Origin: Alternaria dauci
Lineage: Eukaryota > Ascomycota > Dothideomycetes > Pleosporales > Pleosporaceae
Assembly (NCBI RefSeq): GCF_042100115.1
Contig: NC_091272.1
Span: forward strand, 6,262,001 to 6,326,000
Length of the DNA: 64,000 nucleotides
Reading direction: 5' to 3'
Shown here: in pieces, positions 10,567 through 21,976 of the stretch
How positions within the stretch are numbered: the stretch's first letter is position 1
How the letters are laid out: each line of letters starts with the position of its first letter
Program-made: the position numbers and the translations under genes
The notes under the pieces: model-generated
What the model was told of the DNA's origin: nothing
Seen by the model: only the letters and a program-made list of their open reading frames with translations
Databases searched by the model: none

Positions 10567-13500
10567 GATACTACGATGGACTCTTTCAGGCTTCTACAGT
10601 GACGTTATCATTCAGAGCGTCGTCCGGCGTATAACTTGTGTGTTGTGTATATATATATATTTATCAGGCGTGTCACGACCCGCATGAACGAGCATGAAGG
10701 AACAAGCGTGCTTAAAGGCTCTTGGTGTCATTGTTTATAAAGGTGTTTTAGGATGGTCGAGCATCGGCCCCGATGAGTGGGCTGGCTATGATTGTTTAAG
10801 CGTTTTCTTGTTAAGAGCTTTTACTTCCTTCGATAATTATTTTGGTAGAGCGGTAGTCAATGAAGAGACTATTGTCATGTTGGTATTCGACGCAGCGCGT
10901 ATTAGTGTTCCTCTCTCATCACTGCAGTTTTGATCATGGTGACTAGAGGACATGAAAATTCTTAGATGGTAGTTGCCGATATCTATTTCCAAAGTTTGTC
11001 AATGTCCCCTTCCCCTCTTTCGTATTCCCCCACCTCGCGACTCATGGCGATTTTCCCCATCAATTTAGAGCCACTCCTCCACTAATCCATGACAGGCCTA
11101 CTGTATAGCCAGTCACGATACCGTTGTAAGTGCCGGTACGACAGCCATTGCAGTAGAACCAAGTGTCATATTTCACAACCATTGACGGCCGAAAAGGGAA
11201 GTGACAGCGGAAGGCAGAAGAGCAGATTAGGCAGTCTGCATAGCCATAACGGCAGACATGAAACACAGCATGAACTCATGATGGAGATGTGTGTCCCGGG
11301 TAGTTGGGTTCCCATGGACATGACATCAGTTCAGAGGAAGTCGCAGACGGTATCTGCATACACAAAGCGGGGCCATATCCACATCTTCCCGCACACCACC
11401 AGCGCCGACTGGTTGTATGGCTGCTTTCACGGCATCTGAAACCAGATTATAGGATATCTAGAGCCCTCCAATAAAGCTTATCGGTAGTTTACAGACAGTG
11501 GCCGTCGGAAACTTCGGCAAGCATCTTTGGTTTTGCTCGGGTACATGCATAGTGGCGGCCACGTTGAAGGGTAGAGATGCTTGTAGCACGCGCTCACACA
11601 CCTACCGATAGGGTTCTCTTCCAAAACAGGACGGGTAGAGATGGGGTGGGGTCGGTCGGGTACCGGAGCAGATGAGGGGGTTAGGTACATGAGCCAGAGG
11701 CCCGTAGCGTGATGGTATCTTTCGGCGAAGTATTGGGTAGATGGGAGAGGCCGCCTAGAAGAAGCGAGGCGAGCATCCATGTCCACTACCGTGTATGTAT
11801 GTGACACTTGATGTGCTGGCTGGTGGCCACGGCCTAACGAACGGTAATGACAAATAGGAGAGTATTGCGAGCGAGACATGTGATCTGCGTCCAGATGGTG
11901 TAGATAGACAAAGTACTTACATGAAAGTAGCGGGAATAGGAAGTACAGCACCAGGCAGCGATAGGCCAAAGAGTGAGGCATACTTCACCCCTGTCAGCTC
12001 AAATTTCGTGGTCCCTGTCCAACCATTCTCGTGCCCAAAGACTCGCACCGTGACACCTGTCAGGGCTGTCAGGAACATGTCAAATCTTTGTCTGGTGGTA
12101 CCCAGAGACAGAACTAGCCGTTGTGGTACTTGTCCTCATTTGCGCATCTGACCCGGAGCAAGCACTAGGGTCATCCTAGTCGGTTAACAAGAAACTCTAC
12201 ATGCAAGTCCCCTGCGCTATTTAACGTCCTTCTGAATGGTTCGGCGATGGTTGGATCCAATGAACAAGATGGTCTCTCTTGATCACCGACCGGAAGCGGT
12301 CCCTCGGTCTGTGTGATGCATAGGATTCCCAGGTCGATGGAGTGGCTGTTTCTCAGGCACAATTTTAGCTTTACGGTACGTTCGAGACCGCCATGGGCCG
12401 TAGGGAGAAATTATCTGTAAGAGCGCGAACGTAGATAGCCAGTGGTATCGATAGCGGATACCTATCTCAGTGGTTGCACATCGTGAGGTGCAGGGCAATG
12501 CCTTTCTTGTCGCACCGCAGTCATCGAATTGCGTCCTGTTAAACCATTGCACTAATGCGCAGCAAAAAGGCATGTAGATCGGAGTAGTGATCCACAAATG
12601 CTTTTGCTGCTTTTATCGAATGTGCATCTGCTGCTCGAGTGTCGGCGTATGTCGTCCTACCGTGTGGGAAGCGCCACAAAGCTTGAGTGCATCACCACAG
12701 CTGTCTGTCAGAACCTACTTTGGAGTACAAAGCATTCATCTTCTGAGCATGAGTTGCTCCAGAAATCTTTCGCAAGACGTTGTGTACCGAATCGTCGTCA
12801 CTTGCAACGCTTAGTAGTGGTCGTTCCTGAACTGTTAGCCGGACAAGGTGCCTGTTTAAGGAACAATCCGGAGATTATCTCTGCACACTTCTGATTCTAG
12901 CGCAAAGGCACTACCGCGCGTGGCAATCAGATTACCTTGTGGGAAGCGCAACAGGCAAATTCAGAGCTTGGTCGTGCAGAATCCGTTCGGTGGGGCAGAA
13001 CGTCAATTGCATTCAGTGCTTCCGCGTCGTGAGGTTGCGTAAGACACGTCTCAACGCGTCACCCGTCGGGCACGAGGGAGCGAGATTTTGACAACCTGGT
13101 CGTACCATTGGCTACATCAGAAGGGGCTGAGTAGTGTTTGAACTGGATAAATCGAATAGTTTTGAGGCGCTGTGAGCAGGTCTCCTGCGCGTGGTGGAAT
13201 GGCGTGGCACAATCGTGAGAAAATCTTGGCTAGAGAGAACACTGGTAGCCAGTGCGTCGTCACTCTGACTCAGTATTCGCAAGAAGCCGGATCGAAATTC
13301 ATGATCCGAGAGCGGCGAGATAAGCTGTCTCAATAGAGTACCGCTCGTTGTGTAAGAAAGCAACGTAAAAGCGATCGAATCCAGACACCGAAGATGTATG
13401 CAGTGCTTTACACTATAAGATAGCACTCGTCCAGTGCATATATCGTTGCCGTTTGGTCACACTGTATTTTTTGCTTAAACCCAAACAGGCATCGCTGCCG

Positions 13501-16439
13501 GCAACTTCGGTGACGAGGTAGATGTGTTACGACACTACATGTCGTGCTAAATAGCCATGCTGTCGGATACGGTCCACTTGCGCCTGTCGTCTTGGACTAC
13601 CCTATTTTTGATTTTTGTCGTGTTACTCGTGTCTGAAGTGCTTGGAAGTGCAGTCAAAAGCTTAAGGGTAGGACGTCTCTTGTAGTCACCTTTGTCGGAC
13701 ACTGATCGAGTTCTCGATACTTGATCCGCCGGGCCACGCGTACGGTGAAAAGGATAGCGAGATAGTTACTGTCCATTTCCAGTGTTGTCTTACATCGAGA
13801 GCTCTTGCTTGTTGGACTGACGACAAGATTGCGGCTTGTGCCCGCCCTGGTATCTGACAGGGTCAAGGTATCTCGTTGCTTGTGTCATGCACAATGATCA
13901 CACTCAGAAGCCACTCGAGCACGGTATTGTTTTACCTTGGCTCTCGTGGATGGAAGTCTTGAACCCAGAACTGAGTGCACGCTGAAACAGCGAGACAGCC
14001 ATGGAGCTCTATCAGCTGATATCACCGCTCAACTCGATCCTGAGCTCACAGCACAGCGACGATTTACTGGCTAATCCCAGCTGGCCGAGCCATCTGTCAT
14101 CCCACTGTGACGGCTTCTGTGTAACCGGCGGAAGCGGAAAGACTCTGCGCATATGCACGATCATCGACGACGAGTGCGCGTCTCCTCCCCCACTTGGACG
14201 CCGCACGAGTGACCCGAAATCCCAGAACGCACGCATTGAGTTCTGAGCCAATCGAAGCCGTGACTTTGAGAGTCTGGTCATGGCCTCACGAAGGCGCTCT
14301 GCTTTGACCGGAAGGCAGTGTGAGTTGTTCGAATCTCCCACCGCCGGCTGCGCGCAGTGACAGCGGGTCAGGCAGTGAGTATCCAGGCAGCCTCGCATGA
14401 CGGCACCGATTCGCCATCGCTGGAGAGTCAAAAGTACAGAAGAGTCTTGAAGGAGGCTTTGATCAAGCAATGACCACGGATCGCCGCAGGCAAAGCTGCA
14501 GCTTGGCCTTCTATGTCTTTGAGCGGTCTGCGCTGAGACATCAACACTGCATCTCTCCGTGAGCAGACCTGCAAACCTTGCAATCCATATTGGAACGAAC
14601 AGGGTAAGCTGTTCTGTTGATCTGTACAGCGAGGCGTATGTTAGATTGGGGTTCACTCTCGATATCTTTGCCTGATGTGTGGGTGATGGGGCTTGCATTA
14701 CAACGCGCCACGTCTCATTATGGAGCGATTGTTATGACCAATCCGAGAATAGTTTTCGGCATCCCATGTTTGAAGACAATTTTGGTCGTGGTTGCAGGGG
14801 CAAGCGAACAGGGTCTAGGTTGAATATCTCGAGTATCGCCTGCGGGAACAAGGCTGAAAACACACATCACAGGTGCAAGCCAATAGATCTCTTTGAGGGC
14901 ATCGCAATTGTGCAGATGTTCCGAGATACGTCAGAAACTGGGCCACGTTTGCAACGAGAGGACAGAGACCGTGCACCTGCAGTGCCACGGGAAGCTGCAG
15001 GTAAACATTACAACCGATTCGTTCTTTCATACCATGCTGACAAGGAGAATGCGGTGGACCTGGCGTCCGTCCTGTGAAAGACCTAACACGGCTAATTTGA
15101 GTTTGGTGATGCCACTCATGTGTAATAGAAAAGGTACGTGCAATGTGGTGGCGCAATCGTCGAATAGCCTCAGCAGTGGATGCCGATATTGAGAACATGG
15201 GAACCGTTCGCTTTCAGTCCGCCATACTTGTTGTGGGCCATGTATAGGCGTCGCTGGGAAGGGTGAAATGCCGCATCTCCCATTGAGAGCACCAGTAACT
15301 GGTGAGTCGCAGCAGTGCTGCCAGCTCGCAGGTCTCCAGGCACTGGAAATGTTTTGGTTGACATCGACCCATATACCGTTTGAACAAAGGAAATGGATGT
15401 ATGTCCCGTCTGGATGCAGGGTTCAGGGCGGGAGCACTGTTTGACGCCGTACGACACTATACCCTCGATCCATCCATTTCTATCTCATTGTCCATGTCCC
15501 AGCACTTGCTTTCGGTAACGATCGTTTGATTCCATTAGCGGGGCCGCCACTGCATACCCTGACAAGCCATGTAGTGTGCGTCTGGGGCTAAGCACGTCCA
15601 CTTACACACCGGACGTCGTCTGCAAGACGCTTGGACAAGCTTTGGCGACGCACTTCGCCAAAGGTGAGTAGCTAGCGGGCCGACGTGAAGGTAGATTTGA
15701 CCCGTTAAAGGAGCTGTGTACAGCACAAGTACCTTCTCCTCTGTTTCCGTCCCTCCCTAGTGATCTTAGCTGGAAGCTATCCGAAAAAAGACGACCAGGT
15801 CCGAATTTCAACTTTTTGGTAAGAACTGCGTCCCATCTTACTTGACACGACTTATGCGATTGTTTCTCCTTGAATTCTACTGACTTGGCCTGCCAAAGTG
15901 ATTGATCAGCTTGTGCTGTTGCGATAGCCGAGCGAGGACATTCGTTGGACATCACACGAGGCCCAGCTATTCGCCACGGGACCACGGCGTTTGTTAGACG
16001 AAGCCACTGCGGTATTGGGTCATTACCGACGTGTAGCGCACGTCTCTTCACCGTCAACTCCATCGAGCGTGCTGTCGACCAAGTACTGATCCCAACACGG
16101 TACGTACGTTGCGGAGGCTACCAGTTTCATCTCATCCAGGGTGCTAACCATGTGAAGATCGGTTGCCAGAGCTTCGTGGCTACCAGTACACGTCTCCAGT
16201 GGCCAGTGGTATAAGTTGATCATCTCGTCCTCGTGAGCAGTTCGCAAACGGAGTGAACGTCAGCCTCCTCTTCCCGTCACTGCCACCAAACAACGCTCTA
16301 CTCCAGATCGCTCTTCGTTCCACAGCAGCTTAGCCTTGCTCTTCAACCTGGTCTCTGCGTCTTCAAGTCCACTGTCCTGCCAAGTACTAGTACCTCACGA
16401 CAAGTACCTGCATCAGCAGTCTTCGCTTCCGCCCAGACC
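10567..16439. other. 5.9 kb gene-poor region
   Basis: I see no convincing coding gene here. The largest frame (minus strand, 14012-14698, 228 codons) has shuffled-looking composition rich in Ser, Arg, Leu and Cys, with no signal peptide, domain or splice partner. The minus frame 11478-11981 is similar. No tRNA, tandem array or terminal inverted repeat was noticed. The stretch 10640-10665 contains a short (TA)n run in the INCENP 3' region. The last few hundred bases (16250-16439) are C/T-rich and look like the promoter and leader of the APSES gene. Confidence 0.5.
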
Positions 16440-17913
16440 ATGAAGATATCGCACTTGTTGAACCCGTTCTGCGGCGACTCGGACGACATTCGCAGTTCGA
16501 AATCCCCAACGCCAGCCTGTCACCTAGTAACCACAGTTCAAGTGCCTAGACGACAGAAGGTCCCGAAAGACGCTCCGATCTTCTCAGAAGGAAACAGGAC
16601 CGTCGGCAATGTCAACTTTCCACCCTACGAAGCCGGAGACAACCAGGAGCTCTTGGAACAGCATCGCCGGTTTCAAATTTACCCTCTTGGGGAGATCTTC
16701 AAAAAGGGAGTGCGGCACATTCCGTACAATAGCGACAAGAAGGCCTTTCACGAGACGACTGGGCGCGAGGCGTTTGAGAGTGAGTCTTATTCATCCTTAT
16801 CAGGGCTCGATGCTGACCTGTGAATAGTGTTCCAGTACACGTACAAGAAACCCGATGACGACAAGGAGTACGTCGTGGTCTGGGACTACAATGTTGGCCT
16901 CGTTCGCATGACGCCCTTCTTCAAGTCACTGAAGTACTCCAAGGTAAATGGTCGGCCTTCTTTATGGATGAATGCAAGACTGAAGTTTGTAGACGGTACC
17001 GGCGAAAGCATTGAGAGAGAATCCCGGGTTGAAAGAGATTAGCTACAGTATCACCGGCGGTGCTCTGGTGTGTCAAGGTTAGTTGCAATAATCGGATCAA
17101 CATGCGGACAGGAACTGACCAACTGTAGGCTATTGGATGCCTTACCACGCCGCGAAAGCTATAGCTGCGACCTTCTGTTACGACATTCGATGGGCGCTCA
17201 CCCCCGTATTCGGGAACGACTTTCCTTCCAAATGTCTGCACCCGAGCGATGCATGCTTTGCGAAATTCCTCATCGATCCAACCATTGTCCGATACTGCGC
17301 GCAGGAGACGGTTCTCTTCAAAGAGCTTGGCCCCGCATACACGGTATGCGAATCCAACACCTCGTCGCTGCCCGAGGCACGCAAGACGCACTGCGGGCCC
17401 CCCTCGATGAACGAGCAAGTTGCAAAGCATCGACGCGTGCGACCAGCCGACATCGAGAGCGGGTACGGGACAGATACTGATCGGACTGGCAAGTATCTTT
17501 GCTCACCCGAAGTATCTCCTCGTACCCAGTTCACGCCGATAAACCGGTCTCAATCCCCGTACTCGTCGCGCACAGCCATCTCTTCGCTCACGGGCTCACC
17601 CATTAGCCTCAACGCGCCTCCAGGTCTGCTTACTCCAACGTCGGCTCCATGTGAGTACCAGGGCGGATTCTATCGAACAAAGCGAACGCACTCGAATGTC
17701 GCCTCTTATGATGACTGCGGCGATGAAGCCTCCGCTCGCCCTGAAACAGCCGCTACTGTCGACAGCGCGCATGGCTCCGAGGTGGAGGTGTCTGCTGGCG
17801 ATGACAACCATACCGACGTGGATATTGAAGCGGCGGCGGCGTTGTTGTCGCTGTCTGCAACAGGAACGGCGATGCCACCGACGAAGCGGACGCGTCGCGG
17901 TTCGATGATCTAA
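16440..17913 (+). CDS. APSES-type (Xbp1-like) transcription factor
   Basis: Four exons: 16440-16779, 16828-16943, 16993-17077 and 17129-17913, giving 441 aa; all junction phases agree. The start MKISHLLNPF matches the family N-terminus. The DNA-binding KilA-N/APSES fold covers about residues 114-245: YVVVWDYNVGLVRMTPFFK, then KYSKTVPAKALRENPGLKE across the second junction, ISYSITGGALVCQGYWMPY across the third, and AAKAIAATFCYDIRWALTP. GYW is the core of this domain class. It belongs to the subgroup related to yeast Xbp1, a repressor acting in stress and quiescence, rather than to MBF/SBF factors: there are no ankyrin repeats. The C-terminal 195 residues are disordered and S/T/P-rich, with an acidic then alanine/leucine-rich segment (DVDIEAAAALLSLSATG) and a basic end (PTKRTRRGSMI). 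Confidence 0.88.
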
Positions 17914-18403
17914 GGAGGCAGGGTTCCCCACCTTCCTCGCCATATCGAAGACCCAAAATACAGCCAGTGGTGCTTTCCTTGTTCGTCAGCCAATGACGTC
18001 TCTTGGCCTTTTTCAGCGATCGTCTTCCGGTCTTTGTGCCCCAACCGCATGGATTTCATCGCCGAATCTTTGGGTGGTACCTCGAATCTTTTAGCCCTCA
18101 TTGTCTGCACACTCGTTAAGCAATATGCATTTAGTCTGGTTTGTTTCTTTCACGTGTAAAGAGGCGCGCTATAGGCGCTTCGGTGTCGCTATTTGACATT
18201 GCTTCATGTTAGCGTTAATGATTTCTACTCGAGAGAAAAAAAAAAGCATCGCGTAAGATCAGCAAATCTGCACACTCGGTGCCGAGCGGTCTAGCACATA
18301 TTGTACTCAAAAAGTGTAGATAGGTAGATAGAAGTACCCTGGTGAGCGAATTACAATCTTGTCATGGTCATCGCATGCCGCATAGCAGTAGTACAGCGAA
18401 AGC
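17914..18403. other. Short region between convergent genes
   Basis: This holds the 3' ends of the APSES gene (+) and the GST gene (-). An A-rich run (18233-18245) is the only notable feature. No gene or RNA is seen. Confidence 0.5.
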
Positions 18404-19237
18404 TCACTTGGAAGCTGCCCTCTGGCTCTCAATCCTTTTTCGCGTGCCATCAACGACTGCCTCTTCGTCCCAGATATAAGTCACGCTGTCCTGCTTGATG
18501 ACTTCGGCGGCCCATTTGGAGAAGTTGGGGAGTGAGTCAAGGCCCGAGGTGACAGACTTTGGGAGCAGGCCGTTTTTGGCCATGGCATAGGTTCGGATGA
18601 TGAATGGCGCTGTTAGAGCCTGCAGTGAGTTAGCTTCGCTCGTAGGCACTCGCTGAAAAGCAGTCAAGATGAGACAGGAATATACCTCAGCCAACGTAAC
18701 CTTCTGGCTTCCACCGAAGAATGGTTTCGCGTCCTTCAGCAGCGGGTCAATCTCCTTGCCTACGACATCCACGAATTCCTGGCTCAACTTTGCTTTCTCG
18801 TCATCGGAACTCGACATCATGATCTTGTAGAAGTAGCTGCCCGCCTTGCTGAACCAGGTGTCGACGAAAAAGTTGATTCTTGCTCTGGTCAAGGCAGCTT
18901 CTGGGGATCCTGCAGCGGGGAGAACATGAGAAGGGTATGCATCGGCCAAGAACGTTGCAACGACGGCGGATTCTGTGATGATCTCGCCGTTGAAGTTGAT
19001 CGCAGGAACCAGACCGCGCTTTCAGAGCGTTAGTAGTGCTTCGACAGTTGGAAAAAAGGCTGGACGTACGGGGTTGATTTCAAGATACCATGGCTCTCGC
19101 GGCTTGTTCAAGTCGATGATGACTTCCTCGTACGGAATGCCTAATTCCTTTAGCACAATGTGTGCGCGATGCGCCCAGGGGCAGCGATGATTAGTGTAAA
19201 GGGTGATTTTAGGCGTGTTTCCACTGAGCTGAACCAT
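18404..19237 (-). CDS. Glutathione S-transferase, omega-like
   Basis: Three exons on the minus strand: 19237-19070, 19018-18686 and 18619-18404, all phase 0, giving 238 aa. Donors are GTACGT and GTATAT; the second intron has GCTAAC before CTGCAG. The N-terminal thioredoxin fold (1-80) carries ITLYTNHRCPWAHRAHIVLKELG: Cys-19 in the CPWAHR motif is the likely catalytic cysteine of omega-type enzymes. NPRGLVPAI supplies the cis-proline, and GEIITESAVVATFL the glutathione gamma-glutamyl contact (ES). An all-alpha C-terminal domain follows (ARINFFVDTWFSKAG and SLPNFSKWAAEV). Such enzymes act as thiol transferases or reductases on glutathionylated substrates in the cytosol. The CPWAHR signature is shared with glutathionyl-hydroquinone reductases, but those are much longer. 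It lies 606 bp downstream of snu23 on the same strand. Confidence 0.9.
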
Positions 19238-19842
19238 GATGGGCGATGTGGAAGGTCAAGATGATGTCAGCGCTTCCTAGATTATGCAGCCGAAAATGTG
19301 GGGAATACGACGAGACAGAGACGGATGCTGGGTATGAAGCTTGGCTGGACAGGACGTCAAGGCGACCTGAGACAGATTGCGTTTATTTATGATGCTATGT
19401 CGAAGCTCGTAACGCCGTGCTGAGCTTAGAAATCAGCAGGCGGATGTATTACACCAGAATGCAGGGAGATGCCGACATGTGGGGTAGGTCGACGGCGTTC
19501 CGTAGAAGCTGCGCGCCTAATTCCCGAAGCTCTTCGCCCGTATTTCCATGCCATATGAGATCAGATGCTTTGTGTGGAAAGTCTAGCTCCTGACAACGCC
19601 AAAGCTCGTTAACGAGCTGGACAAGAAGCCGGTAAAAAGCAGGGAATGCATGCCAGTGTTTGCCCTTCTCATGGGAAGGGTGCATGATCCGTCTCGCAGA
19701 CTCGGAATCCGAGCCTCGGAGGACGAAAGCCCCGACGTCCAGAGCTGCCAGCCATATGCTCGTCCGTCGATCGTCCTGCGATAGCCCAGGATTGTTTTGG
19801 CCATGTCGTGTAGTATGGGCTTTGTTCAATGCCGCCCACGAT
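19238..19842. other. Region between snu23 and the GST gene
   Basis: This contains the GST promoter and the snu23 3' region. A 145-codon minus-strand frame (19886-19449) begins inside the last exon of snu23 in another frame and runs through this gap. It has amphipathic stretches but no recognised family; I leave it unannotated and discuss it as a finding. Confidence 0.4.
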
Positions 19843-20535
19843 TCAGCGAATGATGCCGTCGCCTTCGACCTTCCACTCCATGGCATTGGCGTCCGTCTTC
19901 TTCTTCGCCCTGCGCTTCTCGTTGCGCAGCCGCCTCTTCTCCTCGGCGTCCTTTTCCATTTGCTCCTTGGTCATGGCCAGTCTCGCATCCAGATCCGTCA
20001 CCTCCATGAACTTGTCCTCGTCTCGTTTCCGCTTGAGATATCGCAGGCGATCACGCACTTCTTGGAGTGTAGCGCGATGCACTTCGCCCGACTGGCCCGT
20101 CGCAACCAAATGCTGCTTGCTGTTCAAATGCTCGACGTACTGAATGTTGTCCCTGGTAGCGATTAGCATAATCTAAAGACTTGCGATGCTGAACACGCAC
20201 TTGAATGTAAGGTCACAGGCTTGACAGTATGCGCCCGCACCGCGTCCCCTCTTGCCAACGGCTGCCGCTGCCGATGTGAGCGTCTGCTTTCCGATCATCT
20301 TGCTCCAGTCTATGCGTTCTGATCTGGCCTCGGTCTGCTTCAGATCGTCGGGCGTCGACGCTCTCCGCCTGTATGTCTTGCCGGCCAGTTTCGCTTCATA
20401 TCGCTCTTTTCCTTCCTCGCGGTCCTTTGCCTCCCTGTCCTTCGCCCTCTGCGCCATCTCGTCTCGATCCCATGTTTTCCTAAAGTCCGTGTCGCCGCCG
20501 CCTTTTGTTCCATATGCGCCTGCCTTTCCGCTCAT
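19843..20535 (-). CDS. snu23: U4/U6.U5 tri-snRNP component Snu23 (ZMAT2 homologue)
   Basis: Two exons: 20535-20201 and 20152-19843, giving 214 aa. The GTGCGT donor splits a lysine codon inside the zinc finger, and the acceptor CTACCAG restores KDNIQYVEH; the branch TGCTAATCG is visible. Snu23 joins the spliceosome with the tri-snRNP and acts in B-complex activation near the 5' splice site. The N-terminus is FRKTWDRDEMAQRAKDREAK, followed by KTYRRRASTPDDLKQ and a conserved IDWSKMIGKQTL. The U1-type zinc finger (about residues 100-125) reads YCQACDLTFK-DNIQYVEHLNSKQH with the expected C-x2-C and H-x5-H. The C-terminal half is a charged helix (EVRDRLRYLKRKRDEDKF, then EQMEKDAEEKRRLRNEKRRA). The length fits the family. 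Confidence 0.94.
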
Positions 20536-21257
20536 GATGGGCGAGTGTATCGCGTGCGCGCTCCGCGACCGCGTCGGTGTATGGTCTGGTTATCTGGGAT
20601 TGGGTAGGTCGGGAGTATGTCGGCGAACTCGCGTGGTGCTGGGCAAGATCCGGGTAATAGAGTTTGTGATGTTGTGTCTTGCGGTTTCTACAAGCTCAAG
20701 CTTCAACTTTCGAAGCCATGGGTGCACGGACTCAGCGGAGCCTTGGGCATGTTCTTCACCCAACGCCATGTGCGTACGAGGACTCGTTCATCATTCATTG
20801 TATTGAATTTATCTTTGAGGTTGAATTCGCTGCTTAGGGCAGATATTGATGTTACTCGGTGAAATGAACCCCTTCAGACGAATACACCTCGCTATGCGTA
20901 ATGTCATTTATGCGTTTACAGCAGTCGCATACCCAAAAACGGGACCAACAAAGAAGCGCCAGTACATGCTATAGTGTGTGGATAACATCCAACAACGCGC
21001 CGTTCCTCCGTAAGCCATTTGATGTATGGCAGCAAATTAAGGACCTCGTCTTCGCTAGACTGTGTCCTAAGATCGTGCAGGGGAAGGCACCCCGAAGGCA
21101 TACGCGGTTAGTTCCTTGTTGAAGCCGTAATGAAGAACTTTATGTACACCTTTACGGTGTGACTCTTGCGAAACGAGCTCCTTGTAACCCTTCATACGTA
21201 TGGATGATTGCGACGGGATGCTATGATAAGGGCATGGGGTACATGATCTTGGCCCTT
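20536..21257. other. Intergenic region upstream of snu23
   Basis: This holds the snu23 promoter and the 3' region of the next minus-strand gene. I see no gene. Plus-strand frames here overlap snu23 antisense and are shadows. Confidence 0.5.
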
Positions 21258-21976
21258 TCAGTACTCGTAAGGTTCTGGCGGTCGAGGGTATGACCCATTT
21301 TGGTGAATCGGTGGGGTTGGCACAGGAGGCAGTCCTCCACGCATCATTCTGAGTGCCACATGCATCTGAGGCTGCTGCGGTACTGACTCCTCTCTCTCTG
21401 CTCGATCCCGCCGCTTCTTCTTCTTCTCTTTGACCCTGTATCCTATATCCGCGTAGCCTGCCTGGGCGAATGGGGGCTCAACGACTTCTCGAGAGCGATC
21501 GTCCGGCAGTCGGAGGTCGACCAGGCTATAGAAGTAGTCGAGGACTTCTGGGTATCGCAGTACGGATGCGCGCCAGTCGGCGTCGATGCCGCGCTTGAGT
21601 TCTGCATGCGCTTCTCCAATCTGTGTTTGCAACGTCGAGATATACATCGGATGTAGTGGCGGATGGCCTGAGTACCGCATGTAGATTTCGTAGTTTGGGA
21701 GGGAGGCTAAGTATGCTGAGTGCGCTTGCTTGCGTATTGACGTCAATCTTTCGAATGCGTTGAGGATGTGCTGGCGAGCATGGTTGATTACCCAGTCCCT
21801 AGACAGTCAGCATACGTTGCGAAGAGCGCATCTTGCCCATACCGTATTTCGGCCAAGCGTTCATCCATAGCACGCTGTTCGGCCTGCTTGACGGCAATCT
21901 GTAGCCGCTCCGACTCGCAAGAGCATTCAGGATATGGCGGCGCATTGCAGATGGCACAGTTTGGAGATGCATCCAT
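21258..21976 (-). CDS. Conserved-looking hypothetical protein with N-terminal Cys cluster
   Basis: Two exons: 21976-21843 and 21798-21258, giving 224 aa. The 44-nt intron has a GTATGG donor, a TGCTGAC branch and a TCTAG acceptor, and joins LAEIR to DWVINHARQHILNAFERL in frame. The N-terminus has six spaced cysteines in two clusters (CAIC and ECSCE), suggesting a small metal-binding or disulphide element. Residues 20-110 are helical and charged (SERLQIAVKQAEQRAMDERL). A conserved-looking segment NYEIYMRYSGHPPLHPMY precedes KRGIDADWRASVLRYPEVLDYFYSLVDLRLPDD. The C-terminal third is basic (KEKKKKRRDRAERE) and then proline-rich. I recognise the style from fungal genomes but know no function. A nuclear or cytosolic location is suggested by the basic stretch only. 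Confidence 0.82.

Noticed and set aside
14012..14698. 228-codon minus-strand frame in the gene-poor island
   Set aside because: Composition rich in Ser/Arg/Leu/Cys as in random GC-balanced DNA, no domain, no signal peptide and no matching splice sites.
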